This document shows, piece after piece, positions 9,715-17,688 of a stretch of DNA of 64,000 nucleotides. Every line of letters starts with the position of its first letter. The stretch's first letter is position 1. The stretch covers positions 62,001 through 126,000 of the forward strand of contig CAZMAR010000004.1 in the NCBI GenBank assembly GCA_964564635.1. The letters are read 5' to 3'. Position numbers and translations under genes: made by a program. Origin of the DNA: Tepidaquicella sp964564635 (lineage in GTDB: Bacteria > Bacteroidota > Ignavibacteria > Tepidaquicellales > Tepidaquicellaceae). The notes beneath the pieces were generated by a model, which was not told the origin of the DNA, did no database searches, and worked only from the letters and a program-made list of their open reading frames with translations.

Positions 9715-11181
9715 ATGTTTGAGAAGATTAAGGCTTTATCTAAGGATACTTTAATTTACGGTACTAATACTATTATTGGGCGGTTTATAAATTTCCTTTT
9801 TGTACCACTTTATACAAATATGTTTGCTCCGGGGGAGTTTGGTATTGTTGCTAATATATATGCTTATATCGCTATTTTGAATGTCTTTTTTACTATTGGA
9901 TTAGAATCAGGATATTTTAGATTTGCAGCCACTCTTGAGGTTGGAAATGCGAAAGAAAATTTTTCACACCCTTTTTTAGGAATTTTTGTAAATTCATTTA
10001 TTTTATCCGGTATTCTCTTCTTATTTTCTAAAAATCTTTCCTGGTTGTTTCAATTGCGAGAGCAACAGGATTATATTTTAAAATATACGGCTGTTATTCT
10101 TTTCTTTGATGCAATATCTATTGTACCTTTTGCCTATTTGAGATTAGTTCATAGACCTGTGAAATTTGTTACAATTAAATTAATTAATATTGGTATAAAT
10201 GTTACTCTTAATTTCGTTTTAATTTTAGGATTCAGGTGGGGGATAGAATCTGTTTTTATTAGTAATGTGGTTGCATCAGTTGTTACCTTTATTTTGCTTT
10301 CTCCAATTGTTTTAAAAAACCTATCGTTTAAGATAAACAAAAATCTGATTTCTGAATTATTAAAATTTTCTCTACCCTATATACCTGCAGGAATCAGTTC
10401 TAATATTATTCAGGTTATAAGTAGACCGATGATTTACTTAATTACTAAAGATTATTCTGAAGTAGGTATATTTCAAGCGAATTATAGACTGGGTATTTTT
10501 ATGATGCTTTTTGTTTCTATGTTCGAGTTTGCATGGCGACCTTTTTTTATGCAAACTTTCAAAGAACCTGACGCTAAGAAAATTTTTTCTAAAGTTTTAA
10601 CTCTTTTCACTTTAGCAGAAGCTGTTTTATTTATGATTCTTACTTTGTTCATAAATGACATAGTAAAAATAAGATTATTCAACAAGGGCTACCTGGTAGG
10701 GCAGGCGTACTGGCAAGGATTGAATATTGTACCAATTGTTTTATTTGCATATTTAATTTATGGTATTTATATAAATCTTATGCCAGGAATTTATATTATG
10801 AAAAAAACTAAATACCTTTCTCTCATTACTTTTATTGCGGCTTTGATTAATATTTTACTCAATCTTATACTCATACCTTTCTTTGGAATCTTTGGATCTG
10901 CTATTGCGTCAGTATTTAGTTATGCATCTATGACAATAGGAATTTTCCTTGTTGTTAATAAATATTATAAGATTCATTATGAGTATGTTAAGTTAATGAA
11001 TATTTTCATCTCAATTATTATTACGGTTGCTTTATATTATTACTTCGCTTCTATTATAACTGCAGGACTAATTTATTTTAAATTTGCTTTATTAATTGTT
11101 TTTATTGCATTAATTTTTATTTTAAAGGTTGTTAAAATTGATAATGTAAAATTTGTTGTTCAAAAAATATTTAATGGATAA
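9715..11181 (+). CDS. Polysaccharide flippase, MOP/Wzx-like membrane protein
   Basis: A 488-residue integral membrane protein with about 12-14 hydrophobic segments spread along its length. The opening (DTLIYGTNTIIGRFINFLFVPLYTNMFAPGEFG) is typical of the RfbX/Wzx and MurJ-like branch of the MOP superfamily, which flips lipid-linked sugars across the inner membrane. No glycosyltransferase cluster is adjacent, so the substrate is open. The next gene starts inside its last codons. Confidence 0.85.
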   Translation: MFEKIKALSKDTLIYGTNTIIGRFINFLFVPLYTNMFAPGEFGIVANIYAYIAILNVFFTIGLESGYFRFAATLEVGNAKENFSHPFLGIFVNSFILSGILFLFSKNLSWLFQLREQQDYILKYTAVILFFDAISIVPFAYLRLVHRPVKFVTIKLINIGINVTLNFVLILGFRWGIESVFISNVVASVVTFILLSPIVLKNLSFKINKNLISELLKFSLPYIPAGISSNIIQVISRPMIYLITKDYSEVGIFQANYRLGIFMMLFVSMFEFAWRPFFMQTFKEPDAKKIFSKVLTLFTLAEAVLFMILTLFINDIVKIRLFNKGYLVGQAYWQGLNIVPIVLFAYLIYGIYINLMPGIYIMKKTKYLSLITFIAALINILLNLILIPFFGIFGSAIASVFSYASMTIGIFLVVNKYYKIHYEYVKLMNIFISIIITVALYYYFASIITAGLIYFKFALLIVFIALIFILKVVKIDNVKFVVQKIFNG

Positions 11182-12073
11182 AGAACAAAAAAATATTAAT
11201 AATTCAGATAGTACAGAACAAAAACAAAATAATATTGAAAATTCGGAGGATATTTTTACAACTCCTTTTATTGGAATAAAAGTAAAAAAAACAAATAAAT
11301 CTTTTTTCTTCAAATTATCTAACCATAAAAAGAAAATAATAATAATTACAGGTGGATTGATTTTATTGTTCATAATTTTAATAATTTTTAGAAGTAAAGA
11401 TGGTAACTTATTTAATAGAGAAATTTATTCTATTAGAAACTATTCAACGGGATTAGAGGCAAATATTGAGTCTTTTTTATTTTTCTTACATAATGATGAA
11501 CCGTTACCAGATTCAGTTAAATTTTACTTCAGTAGTATTTTATATATTGATTTGAATTTTCAGGAAAATTGTGGTTTAAAAAGGTTAAAAGAATTGCTAT
11601 CTAAAAGGGGATTCGTTCACAGTATTGTTATAGAGAGCAAAACATTTAAAGATTTTGGTGTAAACAGTTGGATTTATAGAACTAATTTTAAAGAAGGTGA
11701 TTTTATAAATGCAGAATACATCATTGATTTTGAATATAAGAATGATACGATTTTTCCTAAGTCATTCGAGTTACTCTCTGAGACTCGAAAAGTGATTGAA
11801 AATATTAATATACCACCTAAAGACTCTGTAAATGTTAAAAAGAAAAAGAAAGAAACAGAGTTGATTATTATTGATTCTGCCGCAAAAAGAAAAGTTGATT
11901 CAATCAAAAGGGTTGAATCAAAAAAAGAAGAAAAGGATTTAAAAGAAATTGAAATTAAAGAGGGGATAAAGGAAGAAGATAAAATAAAGGAAGAGAACAA
12001 AAATGAGAAGGAATTAATTAAAAAGAAAGAACAGGATAAAGAAGATAAAAAAGTAAAAGATGAGGAAAAATAG
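11174..12073 (+). CDS. Single-pass membrane protein with charged C-terminal tail, unknown function
   Basis: I chose ATG 11174 (MDKEQKN), which gives 299 residues; an earlier in-frame ATG at 11153 lies inside the flippase gene and only adds MLFKKYL. The N-terminal 45 residues are polar, followed by one strong membrane helix (IIIITGGLILLFIILIIF), a domain of about 140 residues without recognisable motif, and a Lys/Glu-rich tail from about residue 215 that probably forms a charged helix or is disordered. It overlaps the flippase upstream by 8 bases and namZ downstream by 14, so it belongs to that operon and may serve the envelope. No family recognised. Confidence 0.65.
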   Translation: MDKEQKNINNSDSTEQKQNNIENSEDIFTTPFIGIKVKKTNKSFFFKLSNHKKKIIIITGGLILLFIILIIFRSKDGNLFNREIYSIRNYSTGLEANIESFLFFLHNDEPLPDSVKFYFSSILYIDLNFQENCGLKRLKELLSKRGFVHSIVIESKTFKDFGVNSWIYRTNFKEGDFINAEYIIDFEYKNDTIFPKSFELLSETRKVIENINIPPKDSVNVKKKKKETELIIIDSAAKRKVDSIKRVESKKEEKDLKEIEIKEGIKEEDKIKEENKNEKELIKKKEQDKEDKKVKDEEK

Positions 12074-13304
12074 TACTGTCAATTTTATTTATATAATCGT
12101 TATTATATCATTACTATTTTCTAATGTTTTAATTTGCAATTATAACAGTAAAAACAGGAGTATCTTGATTTTTAAAACGGGGAGTGAAACTTTAATTGAT
12201 TCTATAAATTTACTTATTGATAAAAGGGTTGCTGTCATTACTAACCAAACAGGTATTCTTTCCGATGGCAGACTTTTAATTGATGTTTTAGTTGAGAAAG
12301 GTATTAATATAAAATGGATTTTTACACCGGAACATGGATTATTTGCAGATGAAAAAAATCAAAATATTTATTTAGGTATTCCTGTAATTTCATTATATCA
12401 AAATCAAAAGAACATTGATGATAAATATTTAAAAGATATTGATATATTAATCTATGATATTCAAGATTTGGGTGTGCGGTTCTATACTTATACATCTACA
12501 CTCTATCTTACCCTAAAAGATGCAGAAAGGAATAATATTACTTTTATCTTATGTGACCGTCCTGCTATTCATAATTTAAATTATATATCAGGATTCTTTC
12601 TTGAACAGGAATATTCATCTTTTGTTGGTTTAATTCCAACTCCTATTTGCTATGGATTAACAACCGGAGAACTTGGTAATTATTTGAAATCTTGTATTGA
12701 TATTAATGGTAAAAGTGTTAACTTGAAAATTATGAAGATGCAGGGTTATAACAGAAATGTTGATTTTGAAAGTTTAAATATGAAATGGGTAAATCCATCT
12801 CCTAACATTAGAAGTATTGAGGCAGCAAGACTTTATCCTGCTCTTTGTTTCCTTGAAGGTACTAATTTTTCAGAAGGGAGAGGTACTGATTTTCCATTTA
12901 CTTTATTTGGTTCTCCGTTTTGTAATACGGATAAAATAATTGATGAGCTAAATAAATACAATCTTTCAGGGATAGATTTTGAGAAAATAGAGTTTACTCC
13001 TGAAAAAGATAGCTTTGGTAATACACCTAAGTATTGTAATCAAAAGTGCTATGGTATAAGAATAATTCTAAAAGATTTTTGGCAATTCAAACCTATGGAA
13101 ACAGCAGTTGCAATACTGTTAACTTTGAAGAATTTAGAAAATAACTTTAAATGGATTAATAATAATTTTATAGATAAGTTAGCCGGTACCAATAAACTAA
13201 GGATTATGATTGATAATAATGAATCCTATGATAATATTATCAATTCATGTAAACAAGATGTAGAGAATTTTAAAAATACCATAAATAAATATTTATTATA
13301 TTAA
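12060..13304 (+). CDS. namZ: DUF1343 protein, NamZ-like exo-beta-N-acetylmuramidase
   Basis: A 414-residue protein with an N-terminal hydrophobic segment, probably a signal peptide or anchor. The DUF1343 signature is clear: VAVITNQTGIL, IKWIFTPEHGLFAD, YDIQDLGVRFYTYTSTLYL, ILCDRPAIHN, WVNPSPNIRSIEAARLYPAL and LEGTNFSEGRGTDFPFTLFG. Characterised members (NamZ, family GH171) release N-acetylmuramic acid from the non-reducing ends of peptidoglycan fragments. anmK, another enzyme of MurNAc recovery, lies about 14 kb downstream. The gene overlaps the preceding membrane protein by 14 bases and is followed by the kinase gene after 15. Confidence 0.85.
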   Translation: MRKNSTVNFIYIIVIISLLFSNVLICNYNSKNRSILIFKTGSETLIDSINLLIDKRVAVITNQTGILSDGRLLIDVLVEKGINIKWIFTPEHGLFADEKNQNIYLGIPVISLYQNQKNIDDKYLKDIDILIYDIQDLGVRFYTYTSTLYLTLKDAERNNITFILCDRPAIHNLNYISGFFLEQEYSSFVGLIPTPICYGLTTGELGNYLKSCIDINGKSVNLKIMKMQGYNRNVDFESLNMKWVNPSPNIRSIEAARLYPALCFLEGTNFSEGRGTDFPFTLFGSPFCNTDKIIDELNKYNLSGIDFEKIEFTPEKDSFGNTPKYCNQKCYGIRIILKDFWQFKPMETAVAILLTLKNLENNFKWINNNFIDKLAGTNKLRIMIDNNESYDNIINSCKQDVENFKNTINKYLLY

Positions 13305-13319
13305 TTAATTTATAAAATT

Positions 13320-14861
13320 ATGATTGGAGAAATAATATTTAATTATAAAATAACAAAAAAAATTGGGGAAGGAAGTGTAGGTGCAGTTTATCTGGCTGAA
13401 CATCAGAAACTAAAAAATAAGTTCGTTGCCGTAAAGGTATTAACTCCAGAACTTAGTTTAAATAATGAACTTAAATCAAGATTTATTGAGGAAGCTAATA
13501 TTTTATCAAAATTGAATCATCCTGGCATTGCTTCTCTTATTGATTTTGTTGAGCAAAATAATAGATTAATTATTTTGATGGAGTATGTCCAGGGATATCC
13601 ACTTGATATTTACATCGAGAAAATTAATGGTCCAATTCCCGAACACAGAGCGGTTGATATTTTTAAAAAGATATTAGAAGCTTTTAATTATGCTCATAAT
13701 GTCGGAGTAATTCATGGTGATATTAAGCCTTCAAATATTTTTTTATTGGAAAATGATTCCCCTAAAATTCTTGATTTCGGAATTAAAAAAATTGTTAAGG
13801 GCTCTGCTAATTTTTCTGAAAACTATTCAGGAAGCATAATTTATCTCAGTCCTGAGCATATATCAGGTTCAAATATTGATGCTCGCTCTGATATTTATTC
13901 TCTTGGTGTTAATTTATTTTATATTCTCACTGGAAATATACCTTATGATTTAAGCATTTCAAGCAAATATTCAATTTCAGAGAAAATTAAGAAAGAACCT
14001 TTACCTCCTTTTACAAGCATAAATTCAACTTTATCTCCAGGCTTAGAAGTTATTATAAAAAAAGCGACTCAGAAACTTCCATCAGAAAGATTTCAGAATT
14101 GTGCAGAATTTATTAATGCTCTCAATAATTATAAATCATTAGAAAGTTTTGATACTAACGATGAATATTCAAGTATTTCGCATGATAAGACATTCTCCAA
14201 TGAATTTACAAAAACTGTTTCACCAACTGTTCCTCAGAGTAACTATTCTACCGAGCAGTATCAGACATATTCACAATATACTCAAACCCCGTATTCAGGT
14301 ATGCCAGGCATTCTGGGAAGTGGAAAGAAAAAATCTAACACCTTAGCTATAATTGTTTTTGTATCTGTAGTTTTAATATTTATAATTGCAGGAATTCTAA
14401 TTATAACATTTATTAATAGTGATAATTCTGACACACCAACAAAAATTACTCAAAGAAATGATACACTAAATCAAGGTAGTGAAAAGGATATTTACGATAG
14501 CAAAACAAGACCTAAATTATATTTTTGTGAAACATATGATAGTAAAATTGGTGAAATAGGGGTAAGCAATAGATTTACAACCGGATACTTAACTATTATG
14601 GTGGATTATAGACCACTAAATAAAAAAATCGGATTAAGCAATGTATATATTAGAATTTCAAAAATAAAAGACGAGTTTGGTTACGAGATCAAAGAAAAGA
14701 TAATAAATACAATTTCATTTACTGTGAAACCAGATTGGGATTATATTTATTTTTTCGATAAAAAGAAAATAAATTTTACATCTGCCGGTACTTATAAGGT
14801 CTCCCTTCTCGACGATAAATATAAATATATTACACATGGAATAGTTGAGATTGTTAAATAA
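13320..14861 (+). CDS. Membrane-spanning Ser/Thr protein kinase with a novel exported domain
   Basis: A 513-residue Hanks-type kinase. The glycine loop is GEGSVGAVYLAE, the ATP lysine is in VAVKVL (Lys39), the catalytic loop is HGDIKPSN (His132, Asp134; the usual Arg of HRD is Gly) and the metal site is DFG (Asp152). The kinase domain ends near 275. A Ser/Thr/Gln-rich linker leads to one membrane helix (about 341-364), and the last 120 residues lie outside the cytoplasm. That part is not PASTA: it starts KLYFCETY and matches the lipoprotein at 9183-9608. It should sense an envelope signal and phosphorylate cytoplasmic proteins; targets are unknown. A CapA-like gene follows closely. Confidence 0.9.
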   Translation: MIGEIIFNYKITKKIGEGSVGAVYLAEHQKLKNKFVAVKVLTPELSLNNELKSRFIEEANILSKLNHPGIASLIDFVEQNNRLIILMEYVQGYPLDIYIEKINGPIPEHRAVDIFKKILEAFNYAHNVGVIHGDIKPSNIFLLENDSPKILDFGIKKIVKGSANFSENYSGSIIYLSPEHISGSNIDARSDIYSLGVNLFYILTGNIPYDLSISSKYSISEKIKKEPLPPFTSINSTLSPGLEVIIKKATQKLPSERFQNCAEFINALNNYKSLESFDTNDEYSSISHDKTFSNEFTKTVSPTVPQSNYSTEQYQTYSQYTQTPYSGMPGILGSGKKKSNTLAIIVFVSVVLIFIIAGILIITFINSDNSDTPTKITQRNDTLNQGSEKDIYDSKTRPKLYFCETYDSKIGEIGVSNRFTTGYLTIMVDYRPLNKKIGLSNVYIRISKIKDEFGYEIKEKIINTISFTVKPDWDYIYFFDKKKINFTSAGTYKVSLLDDKYKYITHGIVEIVK

Positions 14862-14876
14862 AATTTATATCGTATT

Positions 14877-15959
14877 TTGAAAAGTACAATTGTTCTACTA
14901 TTTATCTATTTATCATTAATTTTATTTAGCTGTGATAAAAATGAAATAGAAAATAAAAATTTAGATAAACCTAAAGACAGTACTATTTCTATTATAGATT
15001 CAATTTCTTTGATTTTTGTTGGTGATATTATGATGGGTAGTACTTATCCAGGCAATAGCTTGCCTCCGAACGATGGGGAATATTTATTCAGAGATGTTAA
15101 AGATATTTTAATTAATGCAGATTTAACAATTGGTAATTTGGAAGGACCTCTGTTGGATAAGGGAGGTTCACCTAAAACTTGTGATGGCTGTGTTGCTTTT
15201 AGAACCCCTACTCATTATGCTGAGTATTTAAAAGAAGCGGGGTTTGATTTCCTCAATCTTGCTAATAATCATACAAATGATATGGGATTAGAGGGTAAAT
15301 TGAGTACAATGGAAACTCTTGATAGGTACGGTATTGGGTATTTTGGTTTGAAAGAAAAACCATATAATAATATCGTCATAAAGAATGTTAATATTGTTTT
15401 TATTGGTTTTGCAAGAAATCATTATTTAAATGATTTACAGAAAGCTTCTGATTTAATTAAAAAAATTAACAATGATTCATCGATTATTATTGTTTCTGTT
15501 CACTGCGGGGCTGAAGGGCAATCTTCAGTATATGTTACTAAAAAAAGAGAATTTTATATGAATGAAGATAGAGGCGATATCTATGAATTTGCACATACGA
15601 TGATTGACCTCGGAGCAGATATTGTTTTTGGACATGGTCCTCATGTTCCAAGAGGTTTGGAATTATATAAAAACAGACTGATTGCTTACAGCCTTGGAAA
15701 TTTTTGTACTTATGGAAAGTTCGGTTTATCTGGTTATCTTGGATATGCTCCAATCTTAAAAGCTTTCTTGAATAAAAATGGCGAATTTTTATATGGTTTT
15801 ATTTATTCCTGCAAGCAAATCAAAAATGGTATTCCAGTAATTGATGAAAATAATAATTGTGCAAAATTAATGAAAAAATTATCTGCTTCTGATTTTCCTG
15901 AAAGTAGATTGCTTATTGATGAAGATGGGAATATAAATATTGAAAAAGAAGGTAACTAA
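14877..15959 (+). CDS. CapA-family (PGA_cap) metallophosphatase-like lipoprotein
   Basis: A 360-residue protein starting at TTG 14877, 15 bases after the kinase stop. A hydrophobic N-terminus ends in LILFSC, a lipobox-like site with Cys near residue 19. The rest matches the bacterial capsule-synthesis CapA/PGA_cap family, a calcineurin-type fold: IFVGDIMMGS, TIGNLEGPL, FLNLANNHTNDMG, ADIVFGHGPHVPRG and AYSLGNF. CapA itself belongs to poly-gamma-glutamate export, but many relatives have no capsule link and their reaction is unknown. No capB or capC is present, so I do not assign the capsule role. Confidence 0.85.
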   Translation: MKSTIVLLFIYLSLILFSCDKNEIENKNLDKPKDSTISIIDSISLIFVGDIMMGSTYPGNSLPPNDGEYLFRDVKDILINADLTIGNLEGPLLDKGGSPKTCDGCVAFRTPTHYAEYLKEAGFDFLNLANNHTNDMGLEGKLSTMETLDRYGIGYFGLKEKPYNNIVIKNVNIVFIGFARNHYLNDLQKASDLIKKINNDSSIIIVSVHCGAEGQSSVYVTKKREFYMNEDRGDIYEFAHTMIDLGADIVFGHGPHVPRGLELYKNRLIAYSLGNFCTYGKFGLSGYLGYAPILKAFLNKNGEFLYGFIYSCKQIKNGIPVIDENNNCAKLMKKLSASDFPESRLLIDEDGNINIEKEGN

Positions 15960-16089
15960 ATTTTAAATATTTTCATAAAAAAATTTTAATTATTATTTTC
16001 TCTATTTTATTAGTTTAATTTAAACTTTTAATTATTTAATTTTATTTATGAAAAAAAATCAATTAATTAATTATATGACTAATTTTTAA

Positions 16090-16105
16090 AATAAACAGGA
16101 GGGAG
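16090..16105 (+). promoter_or_regulatory. Strong Shine-Dalgarno before the cold-shock gene
   Basis: ACAGGAGGGAGGAAAT directly precedes ATG 16109. It is the clearest ribosome binding site in the window; most other genes have AT-rich leaders without one. The 130 bases upstream are AT-rich leader sequence with no obvious structure. Confidence 0.7.
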
Positions 16106-16108
16106 GAA

Positions 16109-16312
16109 ATGCCAATAGGAAGGGTAAAGTGGTTTGATGCTAAAAAAGGATATGGATTTATTGTTGATGAAGAGGGTAATGATATATTTGTTCACTATTC
16201 TGTAATAGTAACCAATAGTGAGTATAAAAAATTAGAAAAAGGTGTAGAAGTTGAGTATGAATTGAAAATAGATGACAAAGGTTTGAAAGCAAAGTCTGTA
16301 AAGGAGATATAA
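16109..16312 (+). CDS. csp: Cold-shock domain protein
   Basis: A 67-residue single cold-shock domain (OB fold). The RNA/DNA binding motifs are intact: RNP1-like KKGYGFI near residue 12 and RNP2-like DIFVHYS near residue 26. Such proteins bind single-stranded RNA and prevent secondary structure, in cold response or in general expression. Length is normal. A strong ribosome binding site precedes the ATG, and three genes for ribosome or RNA-related work follow nearby. Confidence 0.95.
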   Translation: MPIGRVKWFDAKKGYGFIVDEEGNDIFVHYSVIVTNSEYKKLEKGVEVEYELKIDDKGLKAKSVKEI

Positions 16313-16342
16313 ATTTTGTTTAAATAAATATTTTATTTTAAT

Positions 16343-16768
16343 TTGAGTAAGAAAAATATAAAAAAACATTATACAAGAACTTCTCTTAAATCAATTGAAA
16401 AATTATTTAACAAGAAATTTTCTGTTGGGAAGAATACTTATTCACTTTTGATTGAAAATAAAGAAAAGAAGACAAAAATATCCCTGGACCTATTAGTTGA
16501 TTCAAAGGATAATTGTTTGGTTTCAGTTTATACAAAAAATGCACATTTACAATTACAAAATAGCAATTATTTTATTTTAAGTGTAATGCTTGAAGAGATA
16601 ATTTTTATCTCCGAAAATCAGAATTATATTTCCGGTTTAATAATTTCTATACAGGGGGATTGCTCGTTATATTCAAATGTTGATAAAAAACTTTTTAAAA
16701 GCGATTTTAAATCTTTAAATTCTGAAAAATTAATTTCAGCAGTAGCATTATCATTAATTGAAAGTTAA
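16343..16768 (+). CDS. Hypothetical cytoplasmic protein, 141 residues
   Basis: The frame begins at TTG 16343 (MSKKNIKKHY); there is no nearby ATG. The protein has no signal peptide or membrane helix, a basic N-terminus and a mixed helix/strand middle (KISLDLLVDSKDNCLVSVYT). I recognise no family. It ends 6 bases before ybeY, which also starts with TTG, so it is probably cotranscribed with ybeY, the DUF494 gene and topA. Confidence 0.65.
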   Translation: MSKKNIKKHYTRTSLKSIEKLFNKKFSVGKNTYSLLIENKEKKTKISLDLLVDSKDNCLVSVYTKNAHLQLQNSNYFILSVMLEEIIFISENQNYISGLIISIQGDCSLYSNVDKKLFKSDFKSLNSEKLISAVALSLIES

Positions 16769-16774
16769 TATTTT

Positions 16775-17233
16775 TTGAATACTATAAATTTAAATTTCTT
16801 CATAGACAATCCCGAAAATTGGAACAAAAATCAATTAAAGATATTTAAAAGTAGAGTGAGATATATTGTTAAAAAAATTTTTTCACTTGAAAATAAGTTA
16901 TGCCATATTTTAAATTTGAATTTAACGGATGATTTAAAAATTAAAAACTTAAATAAAAAGTATCTGAACCATAACTACGAAACAGATGTTTTGACTTTTA
17001 GATATGACGATGAAGTTATCGAAGCGGATGTGATTGTATCTGTTGATACTGTTAAAAAAAATTCTTATAAATATAAAGTAGATTTTATTGATGAGTTGTT
17101 TAGAGTTGTGATTCACGGTGTATTGCATTTATGCGGATATAATGATAATACCAAAAATCAAAAGATTATTATGCGAAGAAAAGAAAATTTTTATTTGAAA
17201 TTATTAAAAGATAAAATAAATGTTTCACGATAA
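16775..17233 (+). CDS. ybeY: Endoribonuclease YbeY (rRNA maturation)
   Basis: A 152-residue protein starting at TTG 16775. LNKKYLNHNYETDVLTF and the metal motif HGVLHLCGY identify YbeY, which takes part in 16S rRNA 3-prime maturation and ribosome quality control. Zinc ligands His114 and His118 are present, but the third His of the usual HGxLHLxGYDH is replaced: the sequence reads GYNDN, with Asp at position 124. I recall similar replacements in Bacteroidota YbeY, so this may be a lineage trait and not a loss of function. The DUF494 gene overlaps its 3-prime end by 14 bases. Confidence 0.9.
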   Translation: MNTINLNFFIDNPENWNKNQLKIFKSRVRYIVKKIFSLENKLCHILNLNLTDDLKIKNLNKKYLNHNYETDVLTFRYDDEVIEADVIVSVDTVKKNSYKYKVDFIDELFRVVIHGVLHLCGYNDNTKNQKIIMRRKENFYLKLLKDKINVSR

Positions 17234-17678
17234 AGTATTAGAAATAATTATTTACATTCTTAACGAATTAAAGCACCAGAAGAATTTTAATGATATAGAT
17301 TATTCTGTTTTAACTAAAATTGGTTACACAGATTCGGAAATAAATACTGCCATTGCGTGGATTTCATCTCAAATTCAGGAAGATGAAAAAATATTTATTA
17401 AAAATCTTAAATCTTCTAAATCCATTCGTGTTTTACATCCGGCTGAGCAAAAATTATTTACACCGGATGCGCTTGGCTACTTAATTTCGATTCGCGAACT
17501 CGGTCTTATTTCAGAAGAAGATTTTGAATTTTTTATTGATAAAGTTATGACTATGAACTTTTCAAAAGTTGATTTGGCAGAACTTAAGACTATAATTGCT
17601 GCATTCATCTTAAACCTTGATGACCCAAATAATAAAAGATATAGGTTATTAATAAATAACAATGATACGATAAATTAA
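17220..17678 (+). CDS. DUF494/Smg-family protein
   Basis: A 152-residue cytoplasmic protein. The N-terminal helical part (VLEIIIYILNEL, then YTDSEINTAIAWI) and the C-terminal part (FTPDALGYLISIRELGLIS, FFIDKVMTMNFSKVDLAELK) follow the Smg/DUF494 pattern. In many bacteria smg lies next to topA or dprA, as here, where topA starts 10 bases after the stop. The molecular role is not established. Confidence 0.8.
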   Translation: MFHDKVLEIIIYILNELKHQKNFNDIDYSVLTKIGYTDSEINTAIAWISSQIQEDEKIFIKNLKSSKSIRVLHPAEQKLFTPDALGYLISIRELGLISEEDFEFFIDKVMTMNFSKVDLAELKTIIAAFILNLDDPNNKRYRLLINNNDTIN

Positions 17679-17688
17679 ATTTTTCTTT

